This document shows, piece after piece, positions 47,285-59,689 of a DNA stretch of 64,000 bases (positions within the stretch are counted from its first letter, which is position 1; each line of letters opens with the position of its first letter). A program made the position numbers and the translations under genes. The notes beneath the pieces are model-generated. The model worked only from the letters and a program-made list of their open reading frames with translations, was not told the origin of the DNA and made no database searches. The DNA is from Lutraria lutraria (Eukaryota; Mollusca; Bivalvia; Venerida; Mactridae), in assembly GCA_964023205.1 (NCBI GenBank), contig OZ026842.1:7947907-8011906 (forward strand), in the 5' to 3' direction.

Positions 47285-47610
47285 TGGATCGATGGTCTTG
47301 TGGTAAAACGCTGGGCTACCAATCGAATGGTTGTGCGTTCGAATTTCGGCTCCGACTTCCAATAGTTCAGCCTGGCGCTTTCCAGTGTCGTCATTCACAC
47401 TATAGACCCCATGGGTCCTGTGTTTTGAAAAAGAAAACCACTGGAAATAGATGAGGTGTATATCGGTGCTTTACAACAGGCTTGACAAAGAATCAGGACA
47501 AATATTCGAAATAAGAGTAGGGAAATAAATGCTAGGATCTCCTATATCATCTCTCCGATGTCTCATTGGCGGCTCTGAAATAACCATAGCTGTCGATTGG
47601 GCCGTGTTTA
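47285..47610 (+). mobile_element. tRNA-derived SINE, family C
   Basis: Head 'ggatcgatggtcttgtggta' and box B-like 'gcgttcgaatttcgg'. Tail 'aatattcgaaataagagtag' and 'ggcggctctgaaataacc' match 59865-59950. Confidence 0.75.
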
Positions 47611-47696
47611 CATATCGAGGGTTCAGCGCAACAGTGTCGTAACTCATATTGAAATAAGAACAAGTTACGACAGTGTTGCGCTGAGCCCTCGATATG
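47611..47696. repeat. 86-bp near-perfect hairpin
   Basis: The left arm begins catatcgagggttcagcgca and the right arm is its inverse ending ctgagccctcgatatg. The arms are about 34 bases with two or three mismatches around an 18-base AT-rich loop. No coding capacity. Confidence 0.75.
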
Positions 47697-47814
47697 TCTT
47701 TGGCTGCGTGACTATATATGGTATACCTTTGAACAAGCATATTAGAATAGCATTTACGGCCTAGTAATGTATTACTAGAAATGCCGTGTATAGTATCATA
47801 CTGTCGAATCTGTG

Positions 47815-47980
47815 AATTATGGTCACCAATGGGAACGAAAAAATCTGGCCATTATTGACAGGTGGCTTTTATTCGGAAGTCATTTTGTTCTTCATCAATG
47901 ACAATTTTTAAACGATATTCCTTTATTCACAGGTAAGTCTTCATTCGGAGGTGACCTTAAACACAGGGTTGACCATTTAT
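47815..47980. mobile_element. MITE copy, CAAACCTG family, inverted
   Basis: Inverted words 'ttgacaggtggcttttattc', 'ggaagtcattttgttcttca', 'attcacaggtaagtcttcat' and 'acagggttgac' match the reverse of 42622 and 49058. Confidence 0.6.
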
Positions 47981-48868
47981 ATACATGTAAATTCAATGTA
48001 AACACTTGATAAGAAGCTACTATTTATTAACATCATTATGTCCAATCCACTTATAAATTGATTATTAGTTGATAAACTTATAGGAAATACAAACTTATTC
48101 TAAGATTTGTTTTGATTGTTTACCATTTAGTACGTCAATCGCCAGTTAATTCATTTTTGAACAAAATTGCTTGCAACCTTGTTCAAGGTTCAATCTCACA
48201 GTATCAATATCTAAAAATAGTAACAACTGGTTTCCCCTATCACAACAAGTAGTTCTTCTCAAACGCCAAATAAATAGTTCCAATGAGAAGACGGCATTCG
48301 ATCATCACACTTACCTGTTTACCAGACATTAAATCAGTGTTACATTCAACTAATGTATAAATACAAAAAATGTAATCAGTTTAGGTGTGTTCTTTCATAC
48401 AGTAGATTCTTACATGTGTTTTATGGTTCAATATAAAAAAAATATATAAAAAATCCAACCTACCTACACACAGAAAATTCTCTGGGAAGGATTTCCGCAA
48501 ACAAATATTCAATGTTTTATGAATGGCCTTTTGTAACAAACAATGAAGTTTTACTGTACCGTCAACCGTAAGTTAGTGGCTACTTGTGTTTGACCGTCAT
48601 TTACGCACGTTGATCAGGAAATGACCCATTTTATTTGATATATAATACATCGTATCTACATTGTATTGAGGAAAATATCATATCTTCATTTCTAAAGTTG
48701 AAACCTTGAAATAATATTTTGACAGTGTAATATATAACTTACTGAAGAGGCTATAAATATGCGAGTATGCAACAGGCACAGTGATGTTCAGTGATAGATA
48801 TCAACCGTTTTGTACTTGATTCGTTTTTTGCGTGTTATACTAAAATAGCAGGAAAATAACTATCTAAA
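47981..48868. other. spacer with a TATA-like CTATAAATA at 48750-48758
   Basis: No coding exon seen. The TATA-like word is followed by about 100 bases without a clear donor, so a promoter is only a possibility. Confidence 0.25.
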
Positions 48869-49046
48869 GTGAAACCTCGTTAAAGCGACCACCTCAGCAA
48901 TAGGACCACATTATTACAACGACCGTTTACTTCCGGTCCGGTTTTTATTTCATCTTGATAGTGAGACCGCCTCGGTTTTATGACCGCTTGACCCCCTTTT
49001 CAGGATTCAAAGGAGGTCGTAATATGAAGGGGTTATAACTGTACGT
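48869..49046. mobile_element. MITE, AGTGAAACCTCGTTAAAGCGACCACC ends (described by part)
   Basis: Left 'agtgaaacctcgttaaagc' plus 'gaccacct' and right 'aggaggtcgtaatatgaagg' plus 'ggttataactgtac' are imperfect inverted repeats. The interior repeats the word 'gaccg'. The next MITE follows almost directly. Confidence 0.5.
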
Positions 49047-49057
49047 TATATAAGATA

Positions 49058-49243
49058 CAATCAAACCTGCGTTAGTGGCCACCTCCGAATCAAGGCCAAC
49101 ATGTGAATAGAGGCCATTCCTTGAAATACCATCATTGATTAATTGGAACAAAATGACCTCCGAATAAAGACCACCTGTCAATAAAGGCTATATAATTGTG
49201 TCTTTCCCAAAGGTGACCTTTGTTCACAGGTTTGACTGTACTT
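49058..49243. mobile_element. MITE, CAAACCTG family, fullest copy
   Basis: Left terminus acaatcaaacctgcgttagt and right terminus ttcacaggtttgactgta are inverted. The interior has 'ggccacctccgaatcaaggc' and 'aataaagaccacctgtcaat'. Confidence 0.7.
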
Positions 49244-50875
49244 AAAACACGACATTGATACTGATAGGTTTGATTTTTTACATATTTATGTTGCTTACTA
49301 ATGTTTTGTTACAGTGATAAATGTTTTTTTTTTATAGTTTTACAAGCATCTGATACTAGCTATCAAATTACAAAGTACCATGAACGTATTATATTGTAAC
49401 AAAATTGTACCCAGTAAAGTTCATTTATCGCCTTCTTGATATTACTTCAAACAATTATGTTCTTTGTTCTTGATACTGACATACGATACGAAGATAGAAT
49501 GTACCTAACCACAGAAAGTTTATATTTTATATAGATGACTTGCGTTGTTGCAAAGTCTAATTGTATACATAATGACATAAAAACGTGTTCGAGTATTTTG
49601 TCTCAGTGTACGGAGTTGTTTATGTGACATAATTCAATTAACATTTGCTTCGATAAGCCCTAGTCCAATCAAGCTCGTTTATTTTCACACTTTATACTTT
49701 TTCACAATTTGCAAAAAATGGTTTCCTGTATGACGTTATGGTTTCTTTCTTTTCCATTGGCTAGTAAGTTTTAAACACGTTTTCTTCCATGATAGGTCTA
49801 CGATTGACTCATTTAGTTTACGTTAAACTGCGATAGCACACGTGCACGATTAACTCAAAAATGTTTATATTATGAAAACGCATGCTAAATATCGGTACAT
49901 AGGAACAGTAATTTGGGTCCCCAGAATTTTTTATTTTTTTTTAGAAAAAAACTACTAAGTAAATATTAATATACATTAAAGCGGTGAAGAAAAAGTCCGC
50001 CTTTGAGAAAAACAATTTTTGGCCTTTTTTGACATTGAATTATTTCGGCAATTTTGTTCTAAATAATCAATGGCACGGACGGGGTTTATGGCTGGCTTTT
50101 TTCGGAGGTGACCGTATCTAATTACTAAAATTAACAAAATGCTGTTTTGTTCTGTTCTGTTCTAATTACGCCTTGCTTGACAAACAAACGTGAACCAAAA
50201 ACATCAAGTAACGTCGTACCCCCGGGCAATTACGATGCGTTATGGCGTCATGATAAATTAAAAAAATAGTTTTCTTCGGCACGCCAAGCTACATAAATAA
50301 CGAGATAAAGTACGTTACGCCAGGTCTATCATTTAACTAATGTCAGCGAATAAAACGTTACATGAATTGGAGTAATAATACAAGAATAGAATAATTAAAC
50401 TAAGTAATTAAAACGTCGTAGAAATCCGTCATTCGTGAAGGAAAGGTGAATACTGATCGTAAGAAAGGCAACCAAAATAAAGTACTTATGCGAACGGTCG
50501 TATTATCGGGACGGTCGCATTATGGAACTTTACTGTACTTTAAACTACGTCGACAGTATGCCGCTGTGTTACAATTTAAAATTGTTTTTCAGTAATGTTT
50601 CTTGAACAGTAATTTCAACGCCACCTTTTAACGATTTTTCAATCACATATAGCGGCCGGTTCACTTTACCATTTTTCTTGTTTAAAATGAAATGTCACGG
50701 GTACAGATGTTGGTAAAACATCATTATAATGTTAGTGTAACATCAAAAGATTACCAAAAAAATATTTCTGACATAATAGAAACACTCACGAGGTTGACTG
50801 GTGTAACAAGGTGAAGGTCACGGGGTCAGGTAACTGATGAACTTAATAATGACGCTGCTGTCATTCTAAACTGGT
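49244..50875. other. spacer, no gene seen
   Basis: It contains a worn CAAACCTG-family piece near 49985-50110 ('tttttcggaggtgaccgtat') and a 'cggtcgtattatcgggacgg' repeat with 'tttactgtac' end near 50493-50535. No exon is supported. Confidence 0.35.
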
Positions 50876-50939
50876 TCTCGTTCACTTGTCTGTACAAAGT
50901 TGTTAGTGTGCACTGTAACATGGAACAGGAACCAGTCTA
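50876..50939. repeat. hairpin repeat CTAAACTGGTTC, copy 2
   Basis: Arms ctaaactggttctcgttc and gaacaggaaccagtcta, with the centre 'cttgtctgtacaaag'. Confidence 0.65.
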
Positions 50940-51340
50940 CTGTCACTTCTCTCGGCACGATCGTATACTTGTTTCAAGAACGAAGCCAACCTAATATTTG
51001 CCCCAATCGTTAATACTGATAACAAAATTGTATAAATTCATTCCTGTTATATGGGAGCATAATCATATCTAATACTTGAACAACGATTAAAACGATGATT
51101 TGAAGTGTTACTTTGTAGTAAATCAAGATTTAAATATGCGTTCACATGATTTAACCACTGTGTTAAGTTTTGATGACGTACCAGACCCGTTGGAAACAAT
51201 TTCAGTTTGTTGGTTGTTTTTTTTTTTTTGGGGGGGGGGACTTTATTTCATATTTTGTCTAACAAATGGGTAGAAGAATACAGCCCCTTGCAGCCTAAAC
51301 TATTGGGAGACTAAGCCCTTTAGCCCTCAATATGTAGACA

Positions 51341-51590
51341 TCTCGTGGCCAACTAGTGGTTAGGGTGTCCGCCTTCGAAGCGGGAGATCGAAGGTTCGAA
51401 CCCCAGTGGAGACTGGGTTAGAACTTTTGTGGTCGGTTGGTGAGCCGCCAGCAAGTTAAATAATGGTTACAGCTCAAACACTGATTCGGGAGGTGATGGG
51501 CGAACAAAGATAGGTGTCTCATAAGCCAACTTGACCGGCTCTTTCCATTTGTATTGACACTATGATAAACAAAGCTTTTACCTTTTGTAT
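51341..51590 (+). mobile_element. tRNA-derived SINE, family A
   Basis: 'gtggccaactagtggttagg', 'gtccgccttcgaagcggg', box B 'ggttcgaaccccagtggaga', 'gtgagccgccagcaagttaa', tail 'gacactatgataaacaaagc'. This is the best preserved tRNA-like head in the window. Confidence 0.85.
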
Positions 51591-52202
51591 ACCATCATTT
51601 AATTATTATATCATTTGAATTATTGCATGGTCTTCATAAGAAATTATCTGATCAAAGGGAAACAACTACTATAGTATTATAGCCAAATTGCAAAAGAGAA
51701 ATGTACTTTTATGAATACTGCGCACATTCACATACGGAAATAATATAAGTATGTTTTTGTGTAAAATTTCTTCTGATCAATGAAATGATAAATTGGACGT
51801 AACTTCCCGAAGTGGCGTAAACAGCCGTTACAAGCTGGTATGATTTATGTTTTACGCATGCGTAAATACAAATGTAATTGCTTATATTAAACGTGAGATC
51901 TATAAATAAACTCATTTTGATTGAGTTATAGCTTGATCAATCGTATAACAACGATGTAAAATTATATTCTAATTAATGGAAAATTTGGAATTTCCCAATC
52001 TAAAAATAGAATCAGCTCAATATCTAACCATTGGGATTATAAGTCGTAATTTATCATATCATATTTACTAGTGATGGCTCTGTATACTATACTATCCTGT
52101 TCGCGAATTCGTTCATTTTCCTGACAACTGCCATAAGATTCAGGTTCGTTTTCTAGAATAGTATATGAAGTTAGTTGTATATAATTGAGCGTAAAAATGT
52201 TT
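51591..52202. other. AT-rich spacer, no gene seen
   Basis: No credible exon. A 68-codon minus-strand frame at 51709-51915 lacks support. Confidence 0.3.
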
Positions 52203-52593
52203 GTTTCTGGTTATATGCTCATAAAAAATACAGTAGGTAGGTCGCGGAATGATGCTGGGGCATATAGTGATTACCTTGTCCGTCCGTCTGTCTTTCCGTC
52301 CATCCGTCTGTACGAGGTTAAAACTGAACGATAATTCAGCTTTCAACAGCGGTCACTCGCTAGGTGCGCTTGAATTTTGATGCCGACCGAAGTACTATGC
52401 TTTTCTACATCCGCTATGTAATTATTAAACTAGTTCCCGTTCATGTAGAATTGAAAGTAGGCAAGTTTTGATCCATAAGTACTTTCAGTACTTTGATTTT
52501 TTTGAAGAGTGAGAAAATGGATGCCCCGTTCCTCGGGCTTAATATAAATTTTAGGGCCTAGAGAATTATTAGGATAGGTCGGGAACCAGAAAC
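52203..52593. mobile_element. MITE, TIR GTTTCTGGTTA, with GTCCGTC-rich interior
   Basis: Left gtttctggttatatgctc, right ggtcgggaaccagaaac. The interior has 'ccgtccgtctgtctttccgt', a piece of the GTCNGTC repeat family. The right part shares 'agtgagaaaatggatgcccc' with the related element at 13682-13852. Confidence 0.55.
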
Positions 52594-55500
52594 AGATATT
52601 TAATTTTTTTGCCTTATCTAGTACAAGGTCGTACGCTATTCTTGATCACATAATTATACTAGAATGCCGTGGTGACATGTTTTCTCAGTAAATGTAAAAC
52701 ATTTGTTCAAACTGCCAAGCATGAAATTATCGTGTCCTTATCATTCTTATTTCCGCGAAATGCGTTAACGAGAATTAACAATTTTGTCATTTTAAACTTT
52801 GAAGTTACAAGTAATGATGAAGACATTTCACAAAATGCACGCACTTTCAACAGCAACATACAAAATGTAAACCTTTATCGTTGAAGATAAAAATATATTT
52901 AAATACAAAACATGTATTACGGAATTAAAGATACCTAGTTTTTGCTACCGTTTCATTAATAGCCATACATATATAATGACCGCCAAACCGATGAAATTAT
53001 CTTAAGGTTTGGACTCAATAACGGAGCCTGTCGTAGAATATCAACAGATCACTGTATTCATCATTATTTGTGGTTTTACTCCTACTGTGTATAGTGATAT
53101 TTAAAAACACGCAAGTGCATATCAAATTTGAAAATCATTATATGAATACATGTATTAAAACTTGCAAGTCAATGTTCACGTTTACATAATATCTACATTA
53201 AGTTTTAATAGAAATTCAGATTCATATCAAAGGACGATGCATTATATTTGTATAGACATTGAAATTTTGTTTCTTTTTTTTTGAATATTTAAACATAAAT
53301 TCACGAATACTTTGTATAGTTTAATATACTTGTTATGCTTTACAATGAGTTATAAATGGAAAGGGTGTAGTATGTTGGACGCCTCTCTTTAAAATATAGG
53401 GTTCGTCACTAAGTACCTCTTTTAACCAAGCCCCGAGTTAATAGAACTTATAAACATTCTCTGATCTCAAATCCCAATTCCATTTTTACATGTACATGTA
53501 TTATGGTTGAAAAAAGTAGAGCTGATTAATGTTTGTATACAAATTCTGATACACATATCTGTCATTATTGTCTGGTTATAATTAACTTAGATATATTAGA
53601 ATACAATATACGGTACAACCTCTCCAGAGCGGCCTAGCATATACATAATATTTGTATAGATATGTGTCTATGAAATGGACCCTAGGTTTTGATAGCAACG
53701 TTATTTCTCCACAACGAGGAAACGCCTTATATGAGCGAGATATATGAATATGTTGACCTCATTAATCACGAAGCAAATAAGGGGCAATCAAAAATGATAA
53801 AGCAGATAAGTTTGGATACAATTTCGAAACTATAAGACCGTCTCGGCGTAGGTGGTTGTAAATAAATATGTTAAGATTCGATACTTAGTTGAAAATGACT
53901 ATCTTTATTTGTTTAGTGTGACAGTGTTAACATAGATATTGATGGTATATATATACTTATTTTGCGGACTAAATTATGAAAGTTTACGAAAATGAACGGT
54001 CGAACTTTTATGCGGACAAAAATCTGCGGGATGATTTGAAATTGAAGCGTTTAGTTGTTTAATTTTCTCGTCATTGTCAACTGTTTGAATGTCAAAGTCC
54101 ATGATATGCACGATTTTGGCTACAGGGTGTTAAATACAAACATCAAGTTAATAAAACGTTTTTAGATTTCGCGATGCATACGGTATAATGCGACAGTTTA
54201 CTGTCTGTTTGTAAAACCATTGAATTCAACTTAGGAATATTTACGAGTATAAGCGAGCTCGATTGCAATTCGAGCGAATAAACTTTAGTGCACGTTGGTG
54301 GTTATTCGGTGGTTGTTTCGCTTTTTTGAAATCTTAAAAGCGCTTATGGTTGGACTAACGTATTATTTGTGATTGGATTATAATCAGACAAAACATCAAT
54401 TGATATTGATTTACGGAACATTACTCAGAATAGATTATATAGTTATATTTTTCTGTCGTGGAAACTACATGACTTGTGATATTGCGCTTATTGTTGTTTT
54501 TCCTTTTTTTATTCATGGAAAACCGGATGTCGCGTTTAGTGTCTGTTTGATCAGATTTTCTTCACTTCCGGTTTCTAAATTCTTCCCGGATTTATTCACA
54601 GACTTACAGGAATACGGTGTTAAGTAAAACTAATCATACGAAAGAGTTTAACTTGGATTTAAAAGCTTGTGCATTGCCTAGTGTGAAGTATGACATTTGT
54701 GTTAGTGGTCAGTAGAGTGGCAAATCTAGAATTAAGGTCTAACTGACCCAAATCTTCAATATATGTCTGACCTATTTTTGAATATAAGACCGTCACTCGG
54801 TTTATCTAAAACGGTATTGTAACACTGTTTCTTATTTGAATTTTCATTTGAAAGCGTTTATATAAATTATAACAAGTTGTTGATAATAATTTCAGAGAAA
54901 TTCGCCGTTTATTGTCACAAATTATAACCGCCCCGATGCATTTTTTTTAAATCATGAGTTGAATACGTTTATATATTAAGTGACAACATGCTGTTGATAT
55001 CAAATTCAGTGAAAATTGTTATTACTTTTATTGTCATAAAATAACCTCGCCATGCTTTGGTTGATGTCAGTGTTGCAATTTAACCTAGATGTTATCTTTC
55101 GTTTATGCTTACTTAGTTTACATATAAAAGAAGTCAATAATGTGTGGTACACATTGCATTGTATTTTAAACATTACCATAGCAACCTAAAATCTTATCAA
55201 AATTGATGTAAGGTATTAAAGGGGCATACCCTACAACTTGTTGCATCTAGAATCAAGGCAAAATGATTATAAATTAGAAGCTTGTAAAGAAAAAAGCCGA
55301 CGAAGAAAGTTTCAGCAAAAAAATCATCCAATTAAAAATAAAATCACAAAAATATTAGTTTCCATAAAAGATCGGAAACTCTTTGTTTGTTGAACAATTT
55401 TTGGGTGGAAGTGATTTATTATTCATAGCTATGATTTTTGCGGCTAGTACCTAAACTAGTCATTTTATGACCCAAGTTATTCTTGCAATTATCCATTATA

Positions 55501-55599
55501 TATTATTTTACATATACATCTAACACATTTTTACACTTTCACAGAATGTTTGTCAGTTGTAGGGTATGCCCCTTTAAGTCAATAGGATGTCTAAATTTT
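52594..55599. other. AT-rich spacer, no gene seen
   Basis: About 3 kb without a supported exon. It contains a worn MITE terminus near 53620 (acaacctctccagagcgg). The open frame at 54373-54627 starts at TTG and has neither splice signals nor a recognisable domain. Duplicate words 'ggtatgcccctttaagtc' (55564) and 'aggggcataccctacaactt' (55219) are inverted and may bound a roughly 370-bp element. Confidence 0.35.
55218..55578. mobile_element. possible MITE bounded by AAAGGGGCATACCCTACAA
   Basis: Left aaaggggcataccctacaac (about 55218) is answered by the inverse ttgtagggtatgcccctttaa (trimmed; about 55557-55577). The inverted ends are about 19 bases and near perfect. The interior is AT-rich and non-coding. 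Confidence 0.6.
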
Positions 55600-55672
55600 C
55601 TAAACTGGTTCCCGCTGAATCTGTCTGTGCAAACCTTAGGTGCACTGCAACATGGAACGAGAACCAGTTTAG
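55600..55672. repeat. hairpin repeat CTAAACTGGTTCC, copy 3
   Basis: Arms ctaaactggttcccgct and gaacgagaaccagtttag, centre 'ctgtctgtgcaaac' and 'gcaacatgg'. It lies 22 bases beyond the end of the preceding element. Confidence 0.65.
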
Positions 55673-56491
55673 AGGACTTCTACGTCATAGATACGAACGA
55701 CAACTCTGCAACTCTGACGGGTTTTTAATTACTTCTTGTTTAGTATACTTAAGCATGTTGTAAATCACGTGGAAATTTTAACACATTTTTATTCTCTATT
55801 TCTTGAACGGTTAGATAAAAGAACGGATAGTTTATGAACAATGTTTTTCGATTTGCCGTCAGTGTGTCTGTCGCAAATAATGTCAAGCGTTTAGTGTGGA
55901 AAAGTGATGTGAACACTTTATGTCGAACAAAAAATCCGTTATTAAATATTATGCAAAATGAAATGCTTCGTGCTTCTACTGTTTTTGATTCATGAACTTT
56001 TGAACTCATATTTCGGAAAAAAAATCGAAAAGTTACGAAACATTGCGAAAGTTAAGGAAAAGTTTGAAAGTTACGAAAAGTCTCATATTCGGTGTGATTT
56101 ATTATAAAAATTAATGTAAAATTTTATGATAATTTACCATTTTTTATAATTCCTAATGTCTAATCACAATTTAAATTTTCACCGCTGTTTTGTACAGATA
56201 TATATTCGCTTTAATTAACGATGATAAAAATCCAACAAGTATACTAAGTAATTTGGCCAGTAAAAACATTCGGTTAGTAATAGATTTTTAAGTCATCAAA
56301 ATTGACATGTAAGATCTTCTATAAATCTAAACATTTTTATTGTAGCCATAAACTAGTTGATTGATATCTACAAGTAGCTATTATCTATTACTCTATTGAA
56401 TAGAACTTAACATAAAGTGTCACTTTTATACCTAATTCTAGTACCTAAGGCTCGGAACGCATTTTAACTGCAATATAACGAAAACTATTCG

Positions 56492-56676
56492 ATGGTAAAG
56501 AAGTTACTTTCGAATGTCTGTGTTTTTTCTGTGAAGGACAAAAAAAACAATATGGGACAGATATTTTCTAAGAAATCCTCGGATAATTCGAATAAAAAGG
56601 ATAAAAATGACGATAAAGGGGAACAATTCTGTAAGAAATGTGGTCAAAAACACGAACATGTTTCTAAAATACTCAG
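56492..56676 (+). CDS. candidate first coding exon with MGQ myristoylation-type start, unknown product
   Basis: The donor CTCAG/GTAAGA follows 56676. Two in-frame starts exist. The ATG at 56552 gives MGQIFSKKSSDNSNKK, where Gly2 with Ser6 suits N-myristoylation and the Lys-rich stretch would help membrane binding. The ATG at 56492 would add 20 residues. The rest is Lys/Asp-rich and then FCKKCGQKHEH, a small Cys/His cluster that could bind zinc. From either ATG the exon ends in phase 2, the same as the candidate exons at 45385 and 61268. The parent gene is not recognised. Confidence 0.4.
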
Positions 56677-58061
56677 GTAAGAGTTACTTCCCTTTATATA
56701 TGATCTTTGTTATAGATGATACCCGTATGTAGGTCAATGTACTTAAAGTCTGACCTACAATTAACTCTAGAAACTATGTATAAGTATTATTTGGATACAA
56801 GTGTCAAAATACACTTTATATTTTTGACAAAAGTTAAGATTATGTTTGTGGAATTCGTGTATCAGATATCACGCATTGTACCATAATACTTATTTTGTAT
56901 GCGAGTTATATTCACTCGTCCTTGGTTGTCATTGTATGTTTCAAGTTTGTCTTGTTCTTTTACAAACTTCATAATTATGTTGAGACAAAATACATATTCA
57001 AAGAAAACAATCTCCTAGTATGTGTTTCCAAACTTCATCTTGAATGATTCAATAGGGTACTGCATATATTAAGTCAAACTTCGTTTCGTACACGGGCTAG
57101 ATCGGATGTGGGTATTTTAGATAATTTACATTTGGGGCTATCTTATTTTATCCATCGTGGTCCTGTTATCATGCCGCAGTCAGACCGGAGCTCTTGAGTT
57201 ATATTGACATCATTGTTCAGCTAAATAACTGACAAAACGGACATCTTCCTTATAGAACGTGACTCAGAAGTACTATTCTCTTAGTTCGAGCTACTCATCT
57301 AACAACAAACGTGATCCCACCCGAATGTGGAAGTTCGTCATCAAAATAAAATTATGCGGATGTTTGATTGTAGTCCAAAGTACTAATGAAACCAGGGCAA
57401 CATGGATAAATAAAACAAAATCATGCCACTTTAATGCACGTAGATTAAAAACCCACTCCCATGCATGCGTCATCTCTACATAATACTGATAGCCCGAACT
57501 AACAAACTGGGCTTAAGCCCATGCACTATCTGATCCTTCTTATATGATAAAATACGTCATCGACTACATTTTATACATTCCTGCTTACATTACAATGTAA
57601 AATAATATTGTTCTCTGGGCGAAACGATTGTGTAGCTAAACATAAAGGGCATCAGACCACTTGATAATGGATTCCTTAAAATAGTCCCGTTGTTGAGGGT
57701 TCATATCTAAAGTAAACTACGTATATAATATTTAGGATGTCGTAAATCTTACAAGTCTGTCTGTCATTCAGGTCTGTCGTAACATCACGATTAATGACAT
57801 GGTTAAATCACATGCAGTTTTACATATGGACAGAATATGCTATGTTTACTGAATGTTGACTGAATAGAACAGAACATAATATTTTATTTTCAATTGTATA
57901 CTCTTGTACAAAAATATTTTTTGAATTTCGAACCAGTTTTCTTTATCTTATACGTAACATCTTGTATGATTTGAATATTAATGTTCCGTCATTATCAAAG
58001 TGTTTAAATGCTTATTTTAGCCTTTCAACACGTGTATTCTCTGTATAAATGATCAACAATT
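56677..58061. other. spacer, no gene seen
   Basis: No supported exon. Overlapping 60-75-codon frames at 57259-57483 on both strands lack any support. Confidence 0.3.
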
Positions 58062-58300
58062 ATTATGCCCCTTTTCGACGAAAATGGTGTATATTGCTTT
58101 GCACATGTCGGTCGGAAGGTCCGTCCGTGCGTACCAAACCTTGTCCGACCAATAACTAGAGAACGATTTGGCCTAAGCTCTTTAGATTTTGTTTGATTGT
58201 TGGTCAGCACATGAAGATGGCCCCTATTCATTTTGAGGTCAGTACGCTAAAGCTCGAGATCACAGGGGGCAGCTGTGTTTCACAAACACTTTTTGTTGTA
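58062..58300 (+). repeat. GTCNGTC / GAGGTCAGT interspersed repeat, fuller copy
   Basis: 'attatgccccttttcgacga', 'gtcggtcggaaggtccgtcc', then 'ggcccctattcattttgagg', 'tcagtacgctaaagctcgag' and 'gtgtttcacaaacac'. It joins in one copy the blocks seen separately at 30074, 37199, 8575 and 9655. Confidence 0.6.
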
Positions 58301-59068
58301 ATATGGATACGTTCTGGGCTGGTGCCCTGAATAAGTAATTAGCTTATTGTATTATTATATAATATTGTGGTTGCATAATAGAACTGAAATATCGGTTCAG
58401 ATTATTACGTACATCTTTTACACCTTCCACCTTTTCTTGTTTTGTCATTTAACATTCCATTGCATCATCACGTTTAATGTTTACAATACATCATGTCCCG
58501 TGGCGTTGTTTTCTTTTCAATATACCTAATGGTCGAACCAATTAGAGCTAATGTTCGATTTGTGCAAAAATACGGCTTAAGTGTAAATTTTTCGTGTTAT
58601 GGCTTTTAAAGTTATAATACTGTCGTTGTTTCACAATAACCTTGTCACATCCAATTTTAAGATGATTCGGGGGGCAATTGCTGTGATGTTAATGTTTTTC
58701 GAAAAAGAAAGATCGCTTTCATCTCTAAAGCTTGTTTATTTATTCGGGTGTAATCGGCACCTTCTCCACATGTGAAAGAAAATCAACATTTTATCAAATT
58801 TTCCTGTAGAAGGGTATGATCTGTTCGTATGACTTTGTAATGTTTGCTATGTGATATTTCGTTTTGAAACAGGTGATATTAAGTTATATCCATGTTTCCT
58901 GAAGTATTAATCAGCAATACTCGCTTCTCTTCAGAGTATGTGTAAATTGTTGAAATACCCGGGGGCCCTCAATTCAGGATTATAGACGTTCAGGACAGGG
59001 ACTCGTTTCAAAGACATAGTAAAATATAAATTGACTGACTTGCATTACACCATTTTGTACGGGGATGT
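58301..59068. other. AT-rich spacer, no gene seen
   Basis: No supported exon or structured repeat. Confidence 0.3.
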
Positions 59069-59260
59069 TGGAAGGTCGAGTGGTACATGAAATGTCATGA
59101 TCTGACTATTAATCACTTGCCCTTGTGAGTCTGCTGTGAGTTCGAATCCTGACAAAATTCACATATTGTGAGGAAGCCGTCTAGCTAGCTCTTGTTCTAC
59201 CAATACGTAGCCTTGGGGTTCCTCCACGGTTAAAATCAGAGCATTCACCAATGATCCATA
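59069..59260 (+). mobile_element. tRNA-derived SINE, family E
   Basis: Head 'ggaaggtcgagtggtacatg' with an insertion before box B 'gagttcgaatcctg', then 'tgaggaagccgtctagctag', 'gttctaccaatacgtagcct' and 'ggttcctccacggttaaaat'. Only one copy in the window. Confidence 0.5.
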
Positions 59261-59689
59261 CAGTGCAACGTTAATCGCCGGTGAAAAAGACAATAATGTA
59301 GATATTAAATGTCTTCTTTCATTTTAAGTGTTAACACACATTGTATAACCTTATCGTGCATATATTGAAATGATCTAGAACACACAGTAAATATTTACCG
59401 TCAAATGGACTGGAGTTAAATGCACCGCAAACAATGGTCGCCATTACCGACAAACAAAAGAAATGTTGCCGTCGGCGCGTCCATATTTATGTATACAAAT
59501 AATGCGATAAAATTTAGAAGTTGTAACGAAGACTTTGCATCTTAATCGGTTGCTTAATGCTATTTTAAAAGGGTGATAATTATTTGTAGCGACCAGCCAA
59601 ATCACTTAAAAGGATGTAGGAATTCCACCACTGACGTGATATTGACGTATTTACTTAGTACTTAGTTGGACGCACTCTTGAACAAAAAA

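Noticed and set aside
51341..51420. Functional tRNA gene
   Set aside because: The box A and box B words are parts of a SINE. The acceptor stem does not close and the same body follows in four places.
54373..54627. 84-codon frame as a gene
   Set aside because: Begins at TTG, has no acceptor, donor or recognisable domain.
56552..56676. N-terminal exon of an Abl-type tyrosine kinase (MGQ start, alternative first exons)
   Set aside because: The following residues do not match Abl exon 1b, and the splice phase here is 2, whereas as I recall it the vertebrate Abl first-exon junction is phase 1.
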